The notes: generated by a model not told the origin, from the sequence alone. A stretch of 33,500 bases of DNA from Prorocentrum cordatum (GCA_963575745.1 CAUYUJ010008546.1:435969-469468); one strand, 5' to 3'. Positions 1 to 10,168 are shown, counted from the first letter of the stretch. A program made the numbers and translations.

Positions 1-919
1 TGAGGCGGATGCGAGGGTCATCGCCGCCGCCATGCGATCCTTGGTTGGCCATCTGCATAGCGTTCTGAAGGAAGCTGGCCATGACGCTGGCGATCTGCTC
101 CATCGGGTTCGCGCCACCGCCCATGGATAAACCGCCAGAGTTCGGAGCGGGCGACGGTGCCGCAGGCGCGATTGCGGTGCACGATGACTTGATCTTCTTG
201 TTTGTCGACCGAGTGGCCACGCGGGATACCATCATGTTATAGGCAGCGCTGTCCCAGTTTGGAGGGTCGATCGGCACCTTGCCCTCGTAGGCGAAGTCGA
301 ACACAGGCTGGGGTAGCGAGCTGGGGCTGCCCATGTAGCGCTGAATGTGGCGGTGCGGCCACTTATGCATCTGGTCCATTACTTTGACGGCGGCCTGGAA
401 GTCGTTGGCGATGGACTTGAGCACAGCGAAGTCGACCTCTGCAGGCTCGCCCTTCAACGCCATGATGGCTGCTGCGCGTTTCTGTAGCGACTCTGCTGGA
501 CAAGTGATGTCAATGCGCCACGCGCGCACAGCAAGCCTCTCCACCTTCGCTGCGCGAGACAGCGAAACGTCCTGGATCGCCGCCCAGTCCTCCTCGGTCA
601 GGTAGCGGCAGAAGTTGTCACAGTGCTGCTGCGGACGGCCACCCGAAGAAGCGACGCCACCCGACAGGGCACCCTCGATGGCCGCGATCATGAGCTGCTT
701 CTGGCCAACAGTCCAAGGCCCAGCATTGATCTCCTGCGAGATCTGCGTGGCGGAGTCCACGGTCAGATCAGGAGTAGAACTGAGCGCGTTGATGAGCGCG
801 CGGGACTGCCGCCCGAGTACGTCGGCCTGATCAACGCCAGCGGCCAGTTGCGCGTTGAGGAAGGCAACGCGGCTGCGAATGACCCCGATGATGTCATGAG
901 CTGGCGCAGCCGCTGCCAT
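1..919 (-). CDS. Hypothetical protein, 3' part beyond left edge
   Basis: An uninterrupted reading frame of 306 codons runs leftward from ATG at 919 and leaves the window without a stop. The protein starts MAAAAPAHDIIGVIRSR. It is mixed helical in character, with a segment around residues 95-115 rich in Cys, His and Asp (HCDNFCRYLTEEDW) and a Gly/Met/Gln-rich end. I recognise no family. The start is chosen because a relict spliced leader lies 48 bases upstream and the context GCCATGG is good. An in-frame ATG at 1021 lies upstream of that leader and is therefore unlikely to be used. No frameshift is seen, unlike the neighbouring genes. Codon use is GC-rich. Confidence is high that this was coding; the function is unknown. 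Confidence 0.75.
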   Translation of the reverse strand, partial: MAAAAPAHDIIGVIRSRVAFLNAQLAAGVDQADVLGRQSRALINALSSTPDLTVDSATQISQEINAGPWTVGQKQLMIAAIEGALSGGVASSGGRPQQHCDNFCRYLTEEDWAAIQDVSLSRAAKVERLAVRAWRIDITCPAESLQKRAAAIMALKGEPAEVDFAVLKSIANDFQAAVKVMDQMHKWPHRHIQRYMGSPSSLPQPVFDFAYEGKVPIDPPNWDSAAYNMMVSRVATRSTNKKIKSSCTAIAPAAPSPAPNSGGLSMGGGANPMEQIASVMASFLQNAMQMANQGSHGGGDDPRIRL

Positions 920-966
920 GGCTGACAGACAGTCGCGTACCAGAGGGTGTAGCGATTCACTGCAAG

Positions 967-987
967 TTCGAGCCAAAATGGCTCTGG
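967..987 (-). promoter_or_regulatory. Relict dinoflagellate spliced leader
   Basis: Read on the minus strand, this contains the exact 14-mer AGCCATTTTGGCTC within a 21-base stretch that matches the dinoflagellate spliced leader at about 17 positions. It lies 48 bases before the ATG of the left-edge gene. Genomic leader copies at this place are the known scar of a trans-spliced mRNA that was reverse transcribed and reinserted. Confidence 0.75.
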
Positions 988-1100
988 AGGAGGATTGTCT
1001 GGAGACGGACGGAGGATGCATGGAGGGAAAAGGGGGCGTCGGGAGATGGGGCGGTAGTCAGCTGAGGACCTTTGATGCCCCTGGAGCGAGACGAATCCCC

Positions 1101-1155
1101 GATGCACCAGGAGGTCCCAGGAGGTTCCAGGAGGTCCCAGGATGCACCAGGAGGC
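1101..1155. repeat. 10-bp minisatellite CCAGGAGGTC
   Basis: Four to five tandem copies of CCAGGAGGTC/TC variants are bracketed by two copies of GATGCACCAGGAGG. It lies upstream of the left-edge gene. Confidence 0.85.
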
Positions 1156-1315
1156 CAGCATTCGCGGCGCGGGGCACACCCGACCAGGAAGGATGGAAGA
1201 ATGGAATGTGGTGATGGCGGTGAGGTTTGGCTGCTGAAGTGGCGATGCTTACGATGACAATGGGCACCAATACAGGGCCGCACTATGATAAGCGCAACCA
1301 GCACTCAAAAATTTC

Positions 1316-1365
1316 AAGTCGCTGTGGCGAGTTGGTGCAATTGCACCAACTCGCCACAGCGACTT
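1316..1365. repeat. Perfect 50-bp palindrome
   Basis: The 50 bases are identical to their reverse complement, with centre CAATTG and no spacer. Each half contains GTCGCTGTGGCGAGTTGG. It lies in the 800-base spacer between two minus-strand genes (1022-1827), where no gene is seen. Confidence 0.95.
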
Positions 1366-1459
1366 CGTGCAATTGATCGAAGTCGGCACACGGACTTGAA
1401 ACTTTTCATCTTACTGAAAACTCATCATGTTCAAAGTTCGGAGTCCTGAGGGCGAGTTC

Positions 1460-1523
1460 GTGCAATTGCACCAAGTCGCTGTGGCGACTTGGTGCAATTG
1501 CACCAGGTCGGCGTGGCGACTTG
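1460..1523. repeat. Tandem and inverted relatives of the palindrome
   Basis: Two direct 32-base units (1460-1491 and 1492-1523) begin with GTGCAATTGCACCA and end with GGCGACTTG. The first unit plus the next 12 bases also forms a hairpin with perfect 20-base arms (1460-1479 and 1484-1503) around a TGTG loop. The words are shared with the 50-bp palindrome at 1316-1365. Confidence 0.9.
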
Positions 1524-1827
1524 GAACATTTTGGGGCAACGTGACGTTCACAACCGAAGACATGGCGAACCATCACTGGTGCTGCAATCAGACTGAGCTG
1601 TCAGCACCACGCACAGCCAACATATGGACGCATCTGAATGCATCTGGTGATGTGGACAGTGATGCAAACCTTGCTGTGTCTCGGACATGCATAATTGGCT
1701 CAGTCATCAAACCCGACGCGGTGGCACCCTAAACTCCGTCATGCAACGCATAGGTTGCCGACGCCCCAGAACCCACGAGCGGCGCCAACGCCATGTCGCA
1801 CTGGTGGCGGCGCCGTTAACGACGCAA

Positions 1828-2591
1828 TTAACCACAGCACTTCACACGAGAAAACGAGTGGCCCATTGCATTGCGCACGCGCCAGCTGCCCCCGCCTCGC
1901 ACGGGCTCCACGTGGTGCTCGTCGTAGAAATGCTGCAAAACGTTTGCGAGCCTGTTGGCCCGCTCCTGGATGTCAGGCCCCTGAGCGAGCTTCATGCTCT
2001 TGGTTTTCCACTTCCCCTGGTGTTCGCAGAAATACTTGGTCGCCAGGGCGTGGCGGCACTGCATCCAGACGACGTTCGGAACCTCAATGTCGGGGACAAG
2101 TGCGGATGAGAAATGACCTTTGGCTTCATCTTAAGCAAGTTCATCGCATCATCGGTCAGTTCCACCATGAGTTTGGCCCGATCGTTGGCCGTCGGGACGA
2201 CCTTGATGGTGACAACCTCGTCGGTGTCCGTGTGGACTTCGAGGTCAATGAGGCTCGGCAACTCGTCGATCAAGATCCTCTTGGCCCTCTTAAACGGAGG
2301 CGGCACGCCTTCAGCCGCACCTTGTGCAGATGGCGAGTCCGCGAGAGGATCGTCATTCTCCTGATCGGCAGCAAACATCAATCCTTGTGCCTTCGAGTTA
2401 CGGAGCTGCGTGATGTAGTCAAGCATCTCAAACTTGTGATCCAGCAGCTTTCCGAACCTCGCATCCAACTTGTCACATGTAATGACGCATATGCCGCCGA
2501 TCTGCTGGACGTGAGCAAACCAACTATTGCTGGGCTTCGGCTCCAGCGAATCACTGATCTGAACGAAGCCGTACTGGATCGAAATCGGCAT
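1828..2591 (-). CDS. Hypothetical protein with one frameshift
   Basis: The frame opens at ATG 2591 (MPISIQYGFVQISDSLEPKP) and reads about 160 residues, including an acidic/Pro linker and KRAKRILIDELPSLIDLEVH. Near 2115 the coherent protein moves to another frame: one added T in the sequence ATTTCTC would continue it as VIFSSALVPDIEVPNVVW and then MQCRHALATKYFCEHQ, ending at the TAA at 1828-1830, about 254 residues in total. Without the shift the frame ends at 1992 after a tail of lower quality. The start is supported by an exact 15-base leader relict 45 bases upstream. No family is recognised. The slip may be a pseudogene lesion or an under-called homopolymer. Confidence 0.65.
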
Positions 2592-2636
2592 GCTTGCGAT
2601 TGTGGCAAGTCGAGGGCGCTCTGCTCAAGTAGTGGT

Positions 2637-2651
2637 GCTTGAGCCAAAATG
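2637..2651 (-). promoter_or_regulatory. Relict dinoflagellate spliced leader
   Basis: The minus strand reads CCATTTTGGCTCAAG, identical to the last 15 bases of the dinoflagellate spliced leader. A pyrimidine-rich stretch (TACTCCTCCTCCCC) precedes it, as expected of a trans-splice acceptor region. The downstream gene starts 45 bases later at 2591. Confidence 0.85.
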
Positions 2652-2654
2652 GGC

Positions 2655-3661
2655 CACCGACAATGGCAATGGGGAGGAGGAGTATGAGACGGGAGGTTCT
2701 GATCACTGGTGCCAATTGGGGCCTTGGTCTGCATGTGGTCTGGCGGCCCGTGCGTCTCGTCAAGGGGGGGGTCAGATATAAACTGAGTTTCGATGGCGGC
2801 CAGACACAGTGTTCTTGCATTTCGACTCCCTCGCGGGTCCCCATGAGGTGAAAGCCATCGCGGGTGCTCACACGGGGCTTTAGGGCAGGGGGTGGGTGGG
2901 TGGGGGGATTATGGGGTTTGCCGTCCATATGCTTGGTCGGGTCCTGCCGCATGTTTCGGAGGGTTCCTGGGGGCGGGGCCTGGAAGCACGCGCTTCCCTG
3001 ACAAAAGAGAAGGAAGCCTGCCCCTGGGGAATCTTGGAGTCGGGGCGCCCCCAGTTCCAACACTAGATTTGAGCAGCGCTACCATAGTTTGTCCGCAGGG
3101 AACTGCTCCCCCTCTTCTATCCCTCCTCCTCCTCCTCACCCCCCGCCAATATCCTCTTCCTCATCATCCTTACCCCCTCCTCATCCTCGTCCTCTCCCTC
3201 CATCTCCTCGAGAGATCTCCAGCAAACTTAAAGCGGTCCTCCTCCTTCCCACCGTCCTCCTAAGTGCCGACCGCTCAAGAGTCCTATTGTTTTCTGCGTT
3301 CTCCTCGCAACACCGGCTGCTGCTGCTGCTGCTGTTGTTGCTGCTCTTGAGCAGAGGGGCGCGAGGTCAAGAAAACACGCGACGCCTGCAATCCACTCGA
3401 GCCTTACACCGTTGGAAATAAAAATGCCAGCCTTGCGAGTGGCCGCTGGCCAAGTCGGATTCGGGCGATGCGACGGCGTGCCAGACGTTGGCAACGCTGC
3501 CCGATATATACAAACGCCAGGCCACATCCACAGGGATATGATCGTTTATGTAGCTGCTATTGCTGAACGTGCTCGCCTATATCATCACTCCTGTTCTGGT
3601 GATCTCACTTGCCCCCATGCCCCCTTGCACTCGGCCGCGGCAGCTTGCTGGAAACACCTAT
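2655..3661. other. Spacer, no supported gene
   Basis: This stretch separates two minus-strand genes. It holds G-runs near 2765-2920, a C/T-rich block at about 3108-3215 and a short CTG run at 3316-3343. Open frames here are compositional or run straight through the leader relict, so none is called. Confidence 0.6.
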
Positions 3662-5140
3662 CTACTTCGGCTTGGCTTTGGCAGCGCCTTTGCCACCGCC
3701 CTTGCCCCCTGAAGTCCCGCGAGCCTTGGTGGGCGGCTCATTTCCGTCAGCGGATGCAGACTTCTCGGGGGTCCTCTTCTCGGGCGGAGTTGGCGCGATG
3801 GCGATCGGGGGACGGAACAAAGGCTTGCCGCTGGCGATCGCTTTGGAATTGCGCAGCATCGGGATTTGCACTTTGATGGTCATATCAGAAGACCCGCATT
3901 GCAGCTTCACGACGCAATCTTCGGTCCACCACTCCATGTTCGCTGCCGTCGAATCGTTCGCAGCGGGCACCGCGGCAAAGGGCACGGCAAAAGAGTTCGT
4001 CGAATTACCTACGGGCAACACGATCTTGGGGACAATATACACTTTGAGCTTGACGGTCACTTTCCCGAGTATGCTGGAAAGGCCCCTCACCTCAAGGGCG
4101 CCCGAGGGGACCTTCTCGCCAGCTCTAACGTCGGGGCTCAGGGGGATCAGAACCAGCTTGCTTTTCTGGTGGCTCTCTGTCGACGATACTTTCCCTACTA
4201 CAGCCTTGCCAGACACGTCCTTATAATCTATCTCGATGCTGGGGTCCTTGCAGCGCGTCCACGCCTGCACGAGAGCCCCCCGAACCGCCGAGACCGCCAG
4301 CTGCGAGACGATATCCTTGTTCGCCTGCAAATCGGGAGAGGGATGGCTAGACGCGCGCGTGTGAACATATCCGCTGGGCACTTCAAAAAACACTCCCCCC
4401 CTCCCCCGCGCTTCCCGAATTAATCGGCAGGACGGAGGGCCAGGAAGGATCACGGCCGAGAGGCGGGAATGGGCGGTGGCGGGGGGGGGTCTTCGGGCCA
4501 GCGCAAATCCAACACCACGGGGCGTCTTGCACCCCCCGCGCCCCTTTCCCCCTTCCCCCCAAAAGCTCCGAGGTAGGCCTCGGAGAAAACGGGCGCGCCG
4601 AGATGAGGCATGCGAACCCTGCCGCTGGGGCCTTCGGTGGAGCTCCCTATGGGGCCACGAACCGTGTGAGGGGTGCGCCGAGATGAGGGTGGAACTGCAT
4701 GCGAACCCTGCAAATGGGGCCTTCGATGGAGCCCCCTATGGGGCCACAAACCGTGTGAGGGGTGCGCCGAAACGACTTCTTCCTAACGTGTTTCTCCCAC
4801 CTCCCTCTCACCTCCCTCTTTCTCTCCCCCATCGCGTCTTCGCTCATCATTCGATTGACAATCGGTGCGGGATTTGCTTTGCAATGCACGTACATTCTCT
4901 TGCTCCTGCTCCTGCTTCTCCTCGTTCTCCACCCCCCCCCCCCCCTCCTCGCCCTCCTGTTCCATATCCCCCTCCTCCTCGTCATCATCGTCATCATCGC
5001 CAGCGTCGCCATCCGCCCTCTCATCCTCCCCTTCCTCCTCCTCCTCCTCCTTCTCCTCCTCCACCTCCTTTTCCCCCTCCACCTTCGCCTCTCCCTCCTT
5101 CTCCTCATGCTCCCCCTCCTCACCTCATTGCCCCTCTCAC

Positions 5141-5172
<32 letters not shown>

Positions 5173-5911
5173 ATCTTCCCACCCCCTCCTCCTTCGCAGC
5201 ATGTCATCGGCCTTCCCTCGGCGCTCTCCTCCCTCTCCCCGCCCGTTTCCCCCCCCCCGCTCCCGCTTTTCCTCCTCCATCCTTCTCATGCCCACCCTCC
5301 TCCCTCTCCTTCTCCTCGCCCTCAGCCTCCTGTTCATCATTCGACTCCGACTTACGGAGGGAGGGGGGGAGGGAAGGAGGGAGGGAGGAAGGAGGGAGGA
5401 GGAGGGGAGGGAGGAGGAGGGAGGAGGAGGGGGGAGGAGGGAAAGGAGGGAGGAGGATGGAAAGGAGGGAGGAGGAGGGAAAGGAGGGAGGAGGAGGTTC
5501 GATTTCGGCCTACATACGGAGGGAGGAGGAGGGAACGGAGGGAGGAGGAGGGGGGGGGAAGGGGGCGGGAAAGGAAGGTCACGGAGGCGACAAGCCGATT
5601 TGCTACGGCAAACCGCTGACGCCTCACCCCGCGGTGCCAAAGGAGGGAGCGAGGGGGGAGTTGGGGAGGTTGGGGAGGGGGGAGGGGGAGGGGGGGGAAA
5701 GGAGGGTGGGGTCGCGTCCTCATCTTCCCCCCGTCCCTTCTCCTCCTCCTCCCCCCTCCACCTCATTCGCCTCCGCCTTCTCCCTCTGCCTCTCCTCCCT
5801 CCTCCTGATCCTCACCCCCTCCCTTGCTCGCCCTCCCTGGGGCGCAGCGCGGATGGCCTCGGGATCGACCGAGCTCATCTTCAGGGATAGGACCTGGTTG
5901 TTCACGGCCAC
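3662..5911 (-). CDS. Hypothetical two-exon protein, Lys/Gly-rich tail
   Basis: The main exon is 3662-4324. It follows a textbook acceptor (CCCTCTCCCGATTTGCAG) and reads ANKDIVSQLAVSAVRGALVQ onward to TAG at 3662. A second exon is inferred at 5816-5911 (begins VAVNNQVLSLKMSSVDPEAI), preceded by GCCGCCGCAG and followed by GTGAGG. Both junctions are phase 0, so the exons join in frame. The central 150 residues look beta-rich (KVTVKLKVYIVPKIVLPVG), and the C-terminus is basic and low in complexity (GGKGGGKGAAKAKPK). An upstream exon is likely, because the 5816-5911 exon begins at an acceptor. No family is recognised. The unspliced alternative is an ATG at 4453, but that prefix crosses the acceptor and looks noncoding. 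RNA evidence would settle the model. Confidence 0.55.
4566..4585. repeat. Short hairpin CTCCGAGG/CCTCGGAG
   Basis: Two perfect 8-base arms around a 4-base loop, just before the 80-bp tandem repeat. Confidence 0.8.
4595..4776. repeat. Two-copy 80/89-bp tandem repeat
   Basis: Unit 1 (4595-4674) and unit 2 (4675-4763) share GCGCCGAGATGAGG, CATGCGAACCCTGC and GAACCGTGTGAGGGGT-like words. Unit 2 has an extra 9 bases. A third copy starts and stops at 4764-4776. Confidence 0.9.
4885..5720. repeat. Pyrimidine block followed by purine block
   Basis: About 4900-5340 is almost purely C/T, including 31 Cs at 5142-5172. At about 5352-5720 it switches to almost purely G/A (GGAGGGAGGAGG). The switch is at about 5345. 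The two halves could pair or form triplex DNA. Long open frames here are compositional artefacts. Confidence 0.9.
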
Positions 5912-6239
5912 CTGCGGCGGCGGCGGACTTCGTTGGAAGGATGGGGAGGGGCGAGGAAAGCGACAGCTGAGAGCGAGGAGCAGCACGACGACGAAACGAA
6001 CGGTGGACTGGACGTAGCGGAGGGTCTTCCTCCTGCCCCTCCACTTCTTCCTCCTCCTCTTCCTACTCCTCCTGCTCTCCCTGCGCTTCTCCTCCTCCTG
6101 CTCCGTCTCTCCTCCTTCTCCCCATTACCCTGCTCGTTCTCCTTTCCTCTCTCCTCCTCCTCCTCCTCCTCCTCCTCCTCCTCCTCCTCCCACTCCGCAT
6201 TCTCCTCCTCCATATCCCTCCCGTCTTCATGCGTATTAC
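5912..6239. repeat. CT-rich spacer with CTC run
   Basis: Mostly C/T, with an uninterrupted CTC/CCT run at about 6150-6190. No gene is supported between the two minus-strand genes. Confidence 0.7.
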
Positions 6240-8167
6240 TTACACATATGCATACACCGCGGCGCAAACGCATGCAACGCCACATGAGCTCGCACGTAAA
6301 CCTGAGCACGCACGCGCACGTTTGACTGCGATCGCACTCGCGCAACTGAAAACCAAACGGGCGATGCACAACGATGGAGGCGAAGCATCAGCAAAGCGGG
6401 CCGCCTGCCACTCGTCTGCGAGCTGGCCGAATGGGATCATCAACCGCCCTACGTCCTTCATGCCGTGGTCCAGGAACACGTGGCCATCGCCCATCTCTTT
6501 AATGACGTGGTAGCGGACGCCACTCGGATGAACACCCCCCCTTCAGCTCGACGGTGGAACCCTCCTGGAAGCCCATGGCCTGGATCCCGCGCAAGCTGAG
6601 CCCCTTCTCGGTGAACTCCCTGAGCTGAGGTGCGTTGTTGCTGCTGCTGCTCACGTGGCCCTCGAACGCCCATGGTGGTGTCAAAGACTTGGTAGAAGGG
6701 TCGAGCTCGTACAAGTCCTTGAGAAATTCTTGGCGAATGGCGCCGACGTTCTCGAATGACTTGCGACTGCGACTTTTCTTCCCATGGATTGTCATCACTG
6801 TCCTGATTTCGAGGTCTCCGGGCAACTTGATCTTCGCAGACTTCGGGGTGTCCCCCAGCGGAAGCACGAACTCCCTCGCGCACTTGAACATTGCCTCCGC
6901 CTCGATGCATTGGATCTTCTTGGCGCCCTTGATGGAATCAACGTCGGCAGAGTTGAAAAGACGAGACTCGCCCCGTTGCACGAACGTATCTGGCGCAGTC
7001 AGCGCGGCTTTCGCCATGGCCAGGATATAGCGAGGGCCCTGCGAGAACTCCGCGCCTGCAAGTAGTTTCCAGGTGACGCCGCCAACAAACCTGCGGCATG
7101 ACAAGGAACAGGAAAAATCTAACAACTCGTCCAAGAACTGCCCGTCAGCGCCGCCTGCCCAATTCCTGATGAAATCGCACATCGCCTTCCCCTGGCCTGC
7201 ATAACTCGGCGAATCGCGCTCCAAGTCTGCAGCGATACCCACTTCGCGTCTCCATCGTACAACTTCATGTTCATCTGGGCCCTCGAGAACATGCCCTTCA
7301 ACGTCTGCACGGGGGTGTTCTCCTGGAACGCGTCGTGTACCTTGTTCATGACATCAGCGATCATGGCTGGTAGGCCAGGGCAATAATGTTCAACTGCGCT
7401 GCGAATGATTCTGAATGACATCCCGTTCTGCAAGGGATCTGAGAAACTCGGACATTCCGACACAACCTTGTCTTTCGATATGTGGCCATCCTCTGTTGAA
7501 ACTGACCCCAACACCGCCGACGCTTTCACCTGATTGGCAACGGCCCTGATACTAGCAACTGTGTGAGACCCTGCCACTGTAAGAAACCTGACGTCCTGCC
7601 TGCTGACCTTGGCGATCAAACCGTTACTGTTCGACTCCAAGATGCTCTGGAATTCCATCTGCTTGGAAAAAGTGTCGCGGTTCGGACTGACCTCGAATGC
7701 CGTGGCGTCCGCGGTCAAGGCGTGCGAAAACCCATCTCGGAGCATCTTGGACAAGAGAGTCTGGACGTTGAGCGGGTCGAGTCCCTGAGTGTTCCTGTTC
7801 GATGGGTGCGGCGCGAACCTGTCGACCATGACGTTCTGCTCACGATATGCCAAGCCCGCCGACTCCAGCTGAGACAAGATGTGGTCGACCTCCGCCCTCA
7901 GGGGAAGCAGGCCCGAATCCACGCCTTGGCTGACTCTCCACCACCACTTACGCAATACAGCCCCATATCGCGCAAGTGATTGTGGAGAGTGAGCCAGTGC
8001 GTGAGTCCAAGGTCCGTTTCCCTACCGAACCTCTCCTGCTTTCGGCCCACGTGAACGTCCACCAAGTCCTCCACCCGTTTGTTGATATGCGGAGCAATCG
8101 CCTCCAACTCCTTCAACATCGAAGGCTCCAGTCCAAAATCTGGCGGATCAGAAGAAGCGACCGCCAT
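6240..8167 (-). pseudogene. Long hypothetical gene broken by three one-base shifts
   Basis: From ATG 8167 (MAVASSDPPDFGLEPSMLKE) the protein is coherent but changes frame three times. Near 7945 one extra base lets GLY continue as LRKWWWRVSQGVDSGLL. Near 7240 one extra base, for example in GCGAAG, lets DGDAK continue as VGIAADLERDSPSYAG. At 6539-6545 a run of seven Gs instead of six shifts VELKGG into VHPSGVRYHVIKEMGDGHV. The last frame stops at 6240, giving about 640 residues if joined. The protein is globular, with no low-complexity content, and no family is recognised. A degenerate leader relict lies about 80 bases upstream. The coherent reading on both sides of each slip suggests recent decay or assembly indels in a real gene. 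No joined protein is asserted beyond these positions. Confidence 0.6.
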
Positions 8168-8246
8168 CTCGTTAACAGTAGCTTGCTGTCAACACGGGGG
8201 TCGCTTGATGCGACGCAGTTGTATGAAAGAGGCGCCACACGACAGG

Positions 8247-8263
8247 TTTTGAGCCCAAAATCG
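8247..8263 (-). promoter_or_regulatory. Degenerate spliced-leader relict
   Basis: The minus strand reads CGATTTTGGGCTCAAAA, matching the leader tail with one inserted G and a few changes. It lies about 80 bases upstream of the ATG at 8167, in the same arrangement as the clear relicts. Confidence 0.45.
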
Positions 8264-8267
8264 TTGG

Positions 8268-9226
8268 ATTCATCCCGAAATCCCAAGACACACCCATAAA
8301 TTATCATGTCACGGCCTCCGAAAACAAACGGTTTGGGGACGCCGCTAACCGATTTACAGAACCTGGTTCGCAATGTGGATAGCGGGGGTCGTATCCACAA
8401 TGTATCATATTCGCAACCATTTGAGAAACTGCAGGTTATCATCACGAAGCAGGTTGCCCAACTAAATTTAAACAGGTTCTTACAGTGACAAACGCATCGC
8501 CCGTTTAGAGTCCACACGTATGCGTTAGTGTTTGCGCGATGTTGGTTTGGTATCATGTATAATGTTTGCGCAAGATACAACCTGCATGCAGTGTGTATAC
8601 AATCATGTTATATCATTATATATCCCAATGATCTACTTGCGAAACCACACGGTGATCCAAGTAGGTCCAATGGCCGCCGGCCGCCTCCTCGCCTTGCCCC
8701 CCCTTGCTGTCGCTCGGCTGCGATTCTTCCCCCCTCGACTCCCTCGTGTTGTTGCCGGCGTGCGTTTGCTTGCCTTTTTCTTTTCTTACTCCCTCTGACG
8801 TGACGTATACTGTTTCTTGTGCGCAGCTAGGAAAAAAAAAAAAAGGAGGAAGGCCCCCCCCCTCCCCCTCCCCTCCCCCCCCCCCCGCTCGAGCTATGAT
8901 GTGTGCAGTCACGTGAATTGGTGCTCGCCGCCCCGACCAGCTGCTCAAGGCCCCCGCCTGGCGGAACCGGCTCTCGCTGGAAGGGTCATGACCGCCCTCC
9001 TCCTGCGGTGCCCCTGGATCAGCGGCGCTGCCGTGGTCGTCGTCGTTGTCGTCGTCGTGGTCGTCGTCGTCGTCGTGGTTGTTGTCGTGGTCGTCGTCGT
9101 CGTCGTCGTCGTGGTCGTCTGGGCGGCGGGGTCGGCCGGGGGCGGGCGCGGGCGGGGGTGGGTGCCCGTCCGGCGGCAGCCTCTCTCCCTGCTTGATCGT
9201 GCGTCGGTGAGGGGTGTGACAGCGAA
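8268..9226. promoter_or_regulatory. Divergent strand-switch region
   Basis: All genes to the left are on the minus strand and those to the right, up to about 26.7 kb, are on the plus strand. The first 400 bases are lower in GC than the rest of the window. A 13-base A-run (8830-8842), C/T tracts and a GTC/GTG run (about 9033-9119) follow. No gene is supported. It is a candidate bidirectional start region; no TATA-like core can be asserted. Confidence 0.45.
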
Positions 9227-9613
9227 ATGGCAGCTGAGCGCCGCGCAGCTACGGAGCGCCGCCTTGCGGCGTTGGAGGTGGGCCAGAGCCGTCACGCCGA
9301 GCAGATCGTCCGCCTTCGGAACGAGGTCAGCCGAGTGCTGAAAAGCACGAGTGTGGTGCTAGAGGGGTTCCCCTCGGTGGACTCGGTGTGGGTGGCGCAC
9401 GGGGGCCAGGGAGAGTACCGTGAGTTGCGCAACCTGACACCGGAGGCAGTTGGCCGGGACCCGGGGGCGCACCTGGGGCTGAGCTGGCCCTTGCCGGACC
9501 GAGCGTCGGACCAGCCCGGGCCCACCCAGCAAGCGGTTCGCTTCCTCTGTGAGGAATTGCCCAGAGGGTTTCGCGAGCAAGAATCTGGCGCGCGCGAGAT
9601 AGCGCGCATATGA
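9227..9613 (+). CDS. Small hypothetical protein with N-terminal coiled coil
   Basis: ATG 9227 opens a 128-residue frame. Residues 1-40 (MAAERRAATERRLAALEVGQ) are charged and heptad-like, suggesting a short coiled coil. The middle is Gly/Pro-rich with LTPEAVGRDPGAHLGLSWPL. The last ten residues before the stop look less coding-like, so the true end may be a splice site near 9590. No leader relict is seen just upstream; the preceding 200 bases hold a GTC repeat. No family is recognised. It may be the first exon of the plus-strand gene that follows, or a stand-alone fragment. Confidence 0.45.
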   Translation: MAAERRAATERRLAALEVGQSRHAEQIVRLRNEVSRVLKSTSVVLEGFPSVDSVWVAHGGQGEYRELRNLTPEAVGRDPGAHLGLSWPLPDRASDQPGPTQQAVRFLCEELPRGFREQESGAREIARI

Positions 9614-10153
9614 TATTACATCTATGCATGTAACCCACATGTTTTTGCACGCGTGCCGCATGCCATCTTATATGTATGAAAACATCTCCGCGTGCTAAAA
9701 ACAATATATATACGGCTATATCAGGTGTGTTATCAAGATATGGTAGTGTATACACTGTGTAACGAGTCGTCGGTTATCTTGTGCTGGGTTTTGTTGTTGT
9801 TCTGACGATAGACCATGTTCCGTTGTCCGTGACATACATGAAAACCCTAGTCGCCTCGCCACTCCCCTCATTCCCCTATTCCTCCCCAAAGTGAGAAGAA
9901 GAGAAGAAGAATAATAAGAAGAAGACGAAGAAGAAGAAGAAGAAGAAGGAGGAGGAGGAGGAGGAGGAGGAGGAGAGGGAGAGGGAGAGGGAGAGGGAGA
10001 GGGAGGGTGACGGGGACAGGGAGGAGGAGGAGGAGGAGGAGGAGGAGGAGGAGGAGGAGGAGGAGGAGGAGGGGAAGGAGGGGGAGGAAGAGGATGAGGC
10101 GGATCCCGAGACGTCGATCGGTCCTCTCGTCATCCTCGCCCTCCCCCTCTCCT
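9614..10153. repeat. AT-richer spacer, then GAA/GGA/GAGGGA arrays
   Basis: 9614-9860 is AT-rich (TATATATACGG, ATTACATC). 9893-10100 is purine-only on the plus strand, running GAA, then GGA, then GAGGGA, then GGA. No gene is supported. Confidence 0.8.
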
Positions 10154-10168
10154 CCATATCGGCTCAAA
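10154..10168 (+). promoter_or_regulatory. Possible degenerate spliced-leader relict
   Basis: CCATATCGGCTCAAA matches the leader tail CCATTTTGGCTCAAG at 12 of 15 bases and follows a C/T tract, at the left border of a coding-like segment. It could be chance. Confidence 0.3.

Larger units (their letters stand above)
4325..5815 (-). other. Inferred 1.49-kb intron of extreme low complexity
   Basis: Bounded on the minus strand by GTGAGG (5815) and TTGCAG (4325). Its content is an 80-90 bp tandem repeat, a pyrimidine block with a 31-C run, then a purine block. No gene is supported inside. Confidence 0.5.

Noticed and set aside
2551-3063. 170-codon minus-strand open frame
   Set aside because: It runs through the leader relict and then into another frame of the 1828-2591 gene, so it is 5' flank.
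8113-8580. 155-codon minus-strand frame
   Set aside because: It overlaps the 5' end of the 6240-8167 gene in another frame and passes through the degenerate leader; composition is that of AT-richer flank.
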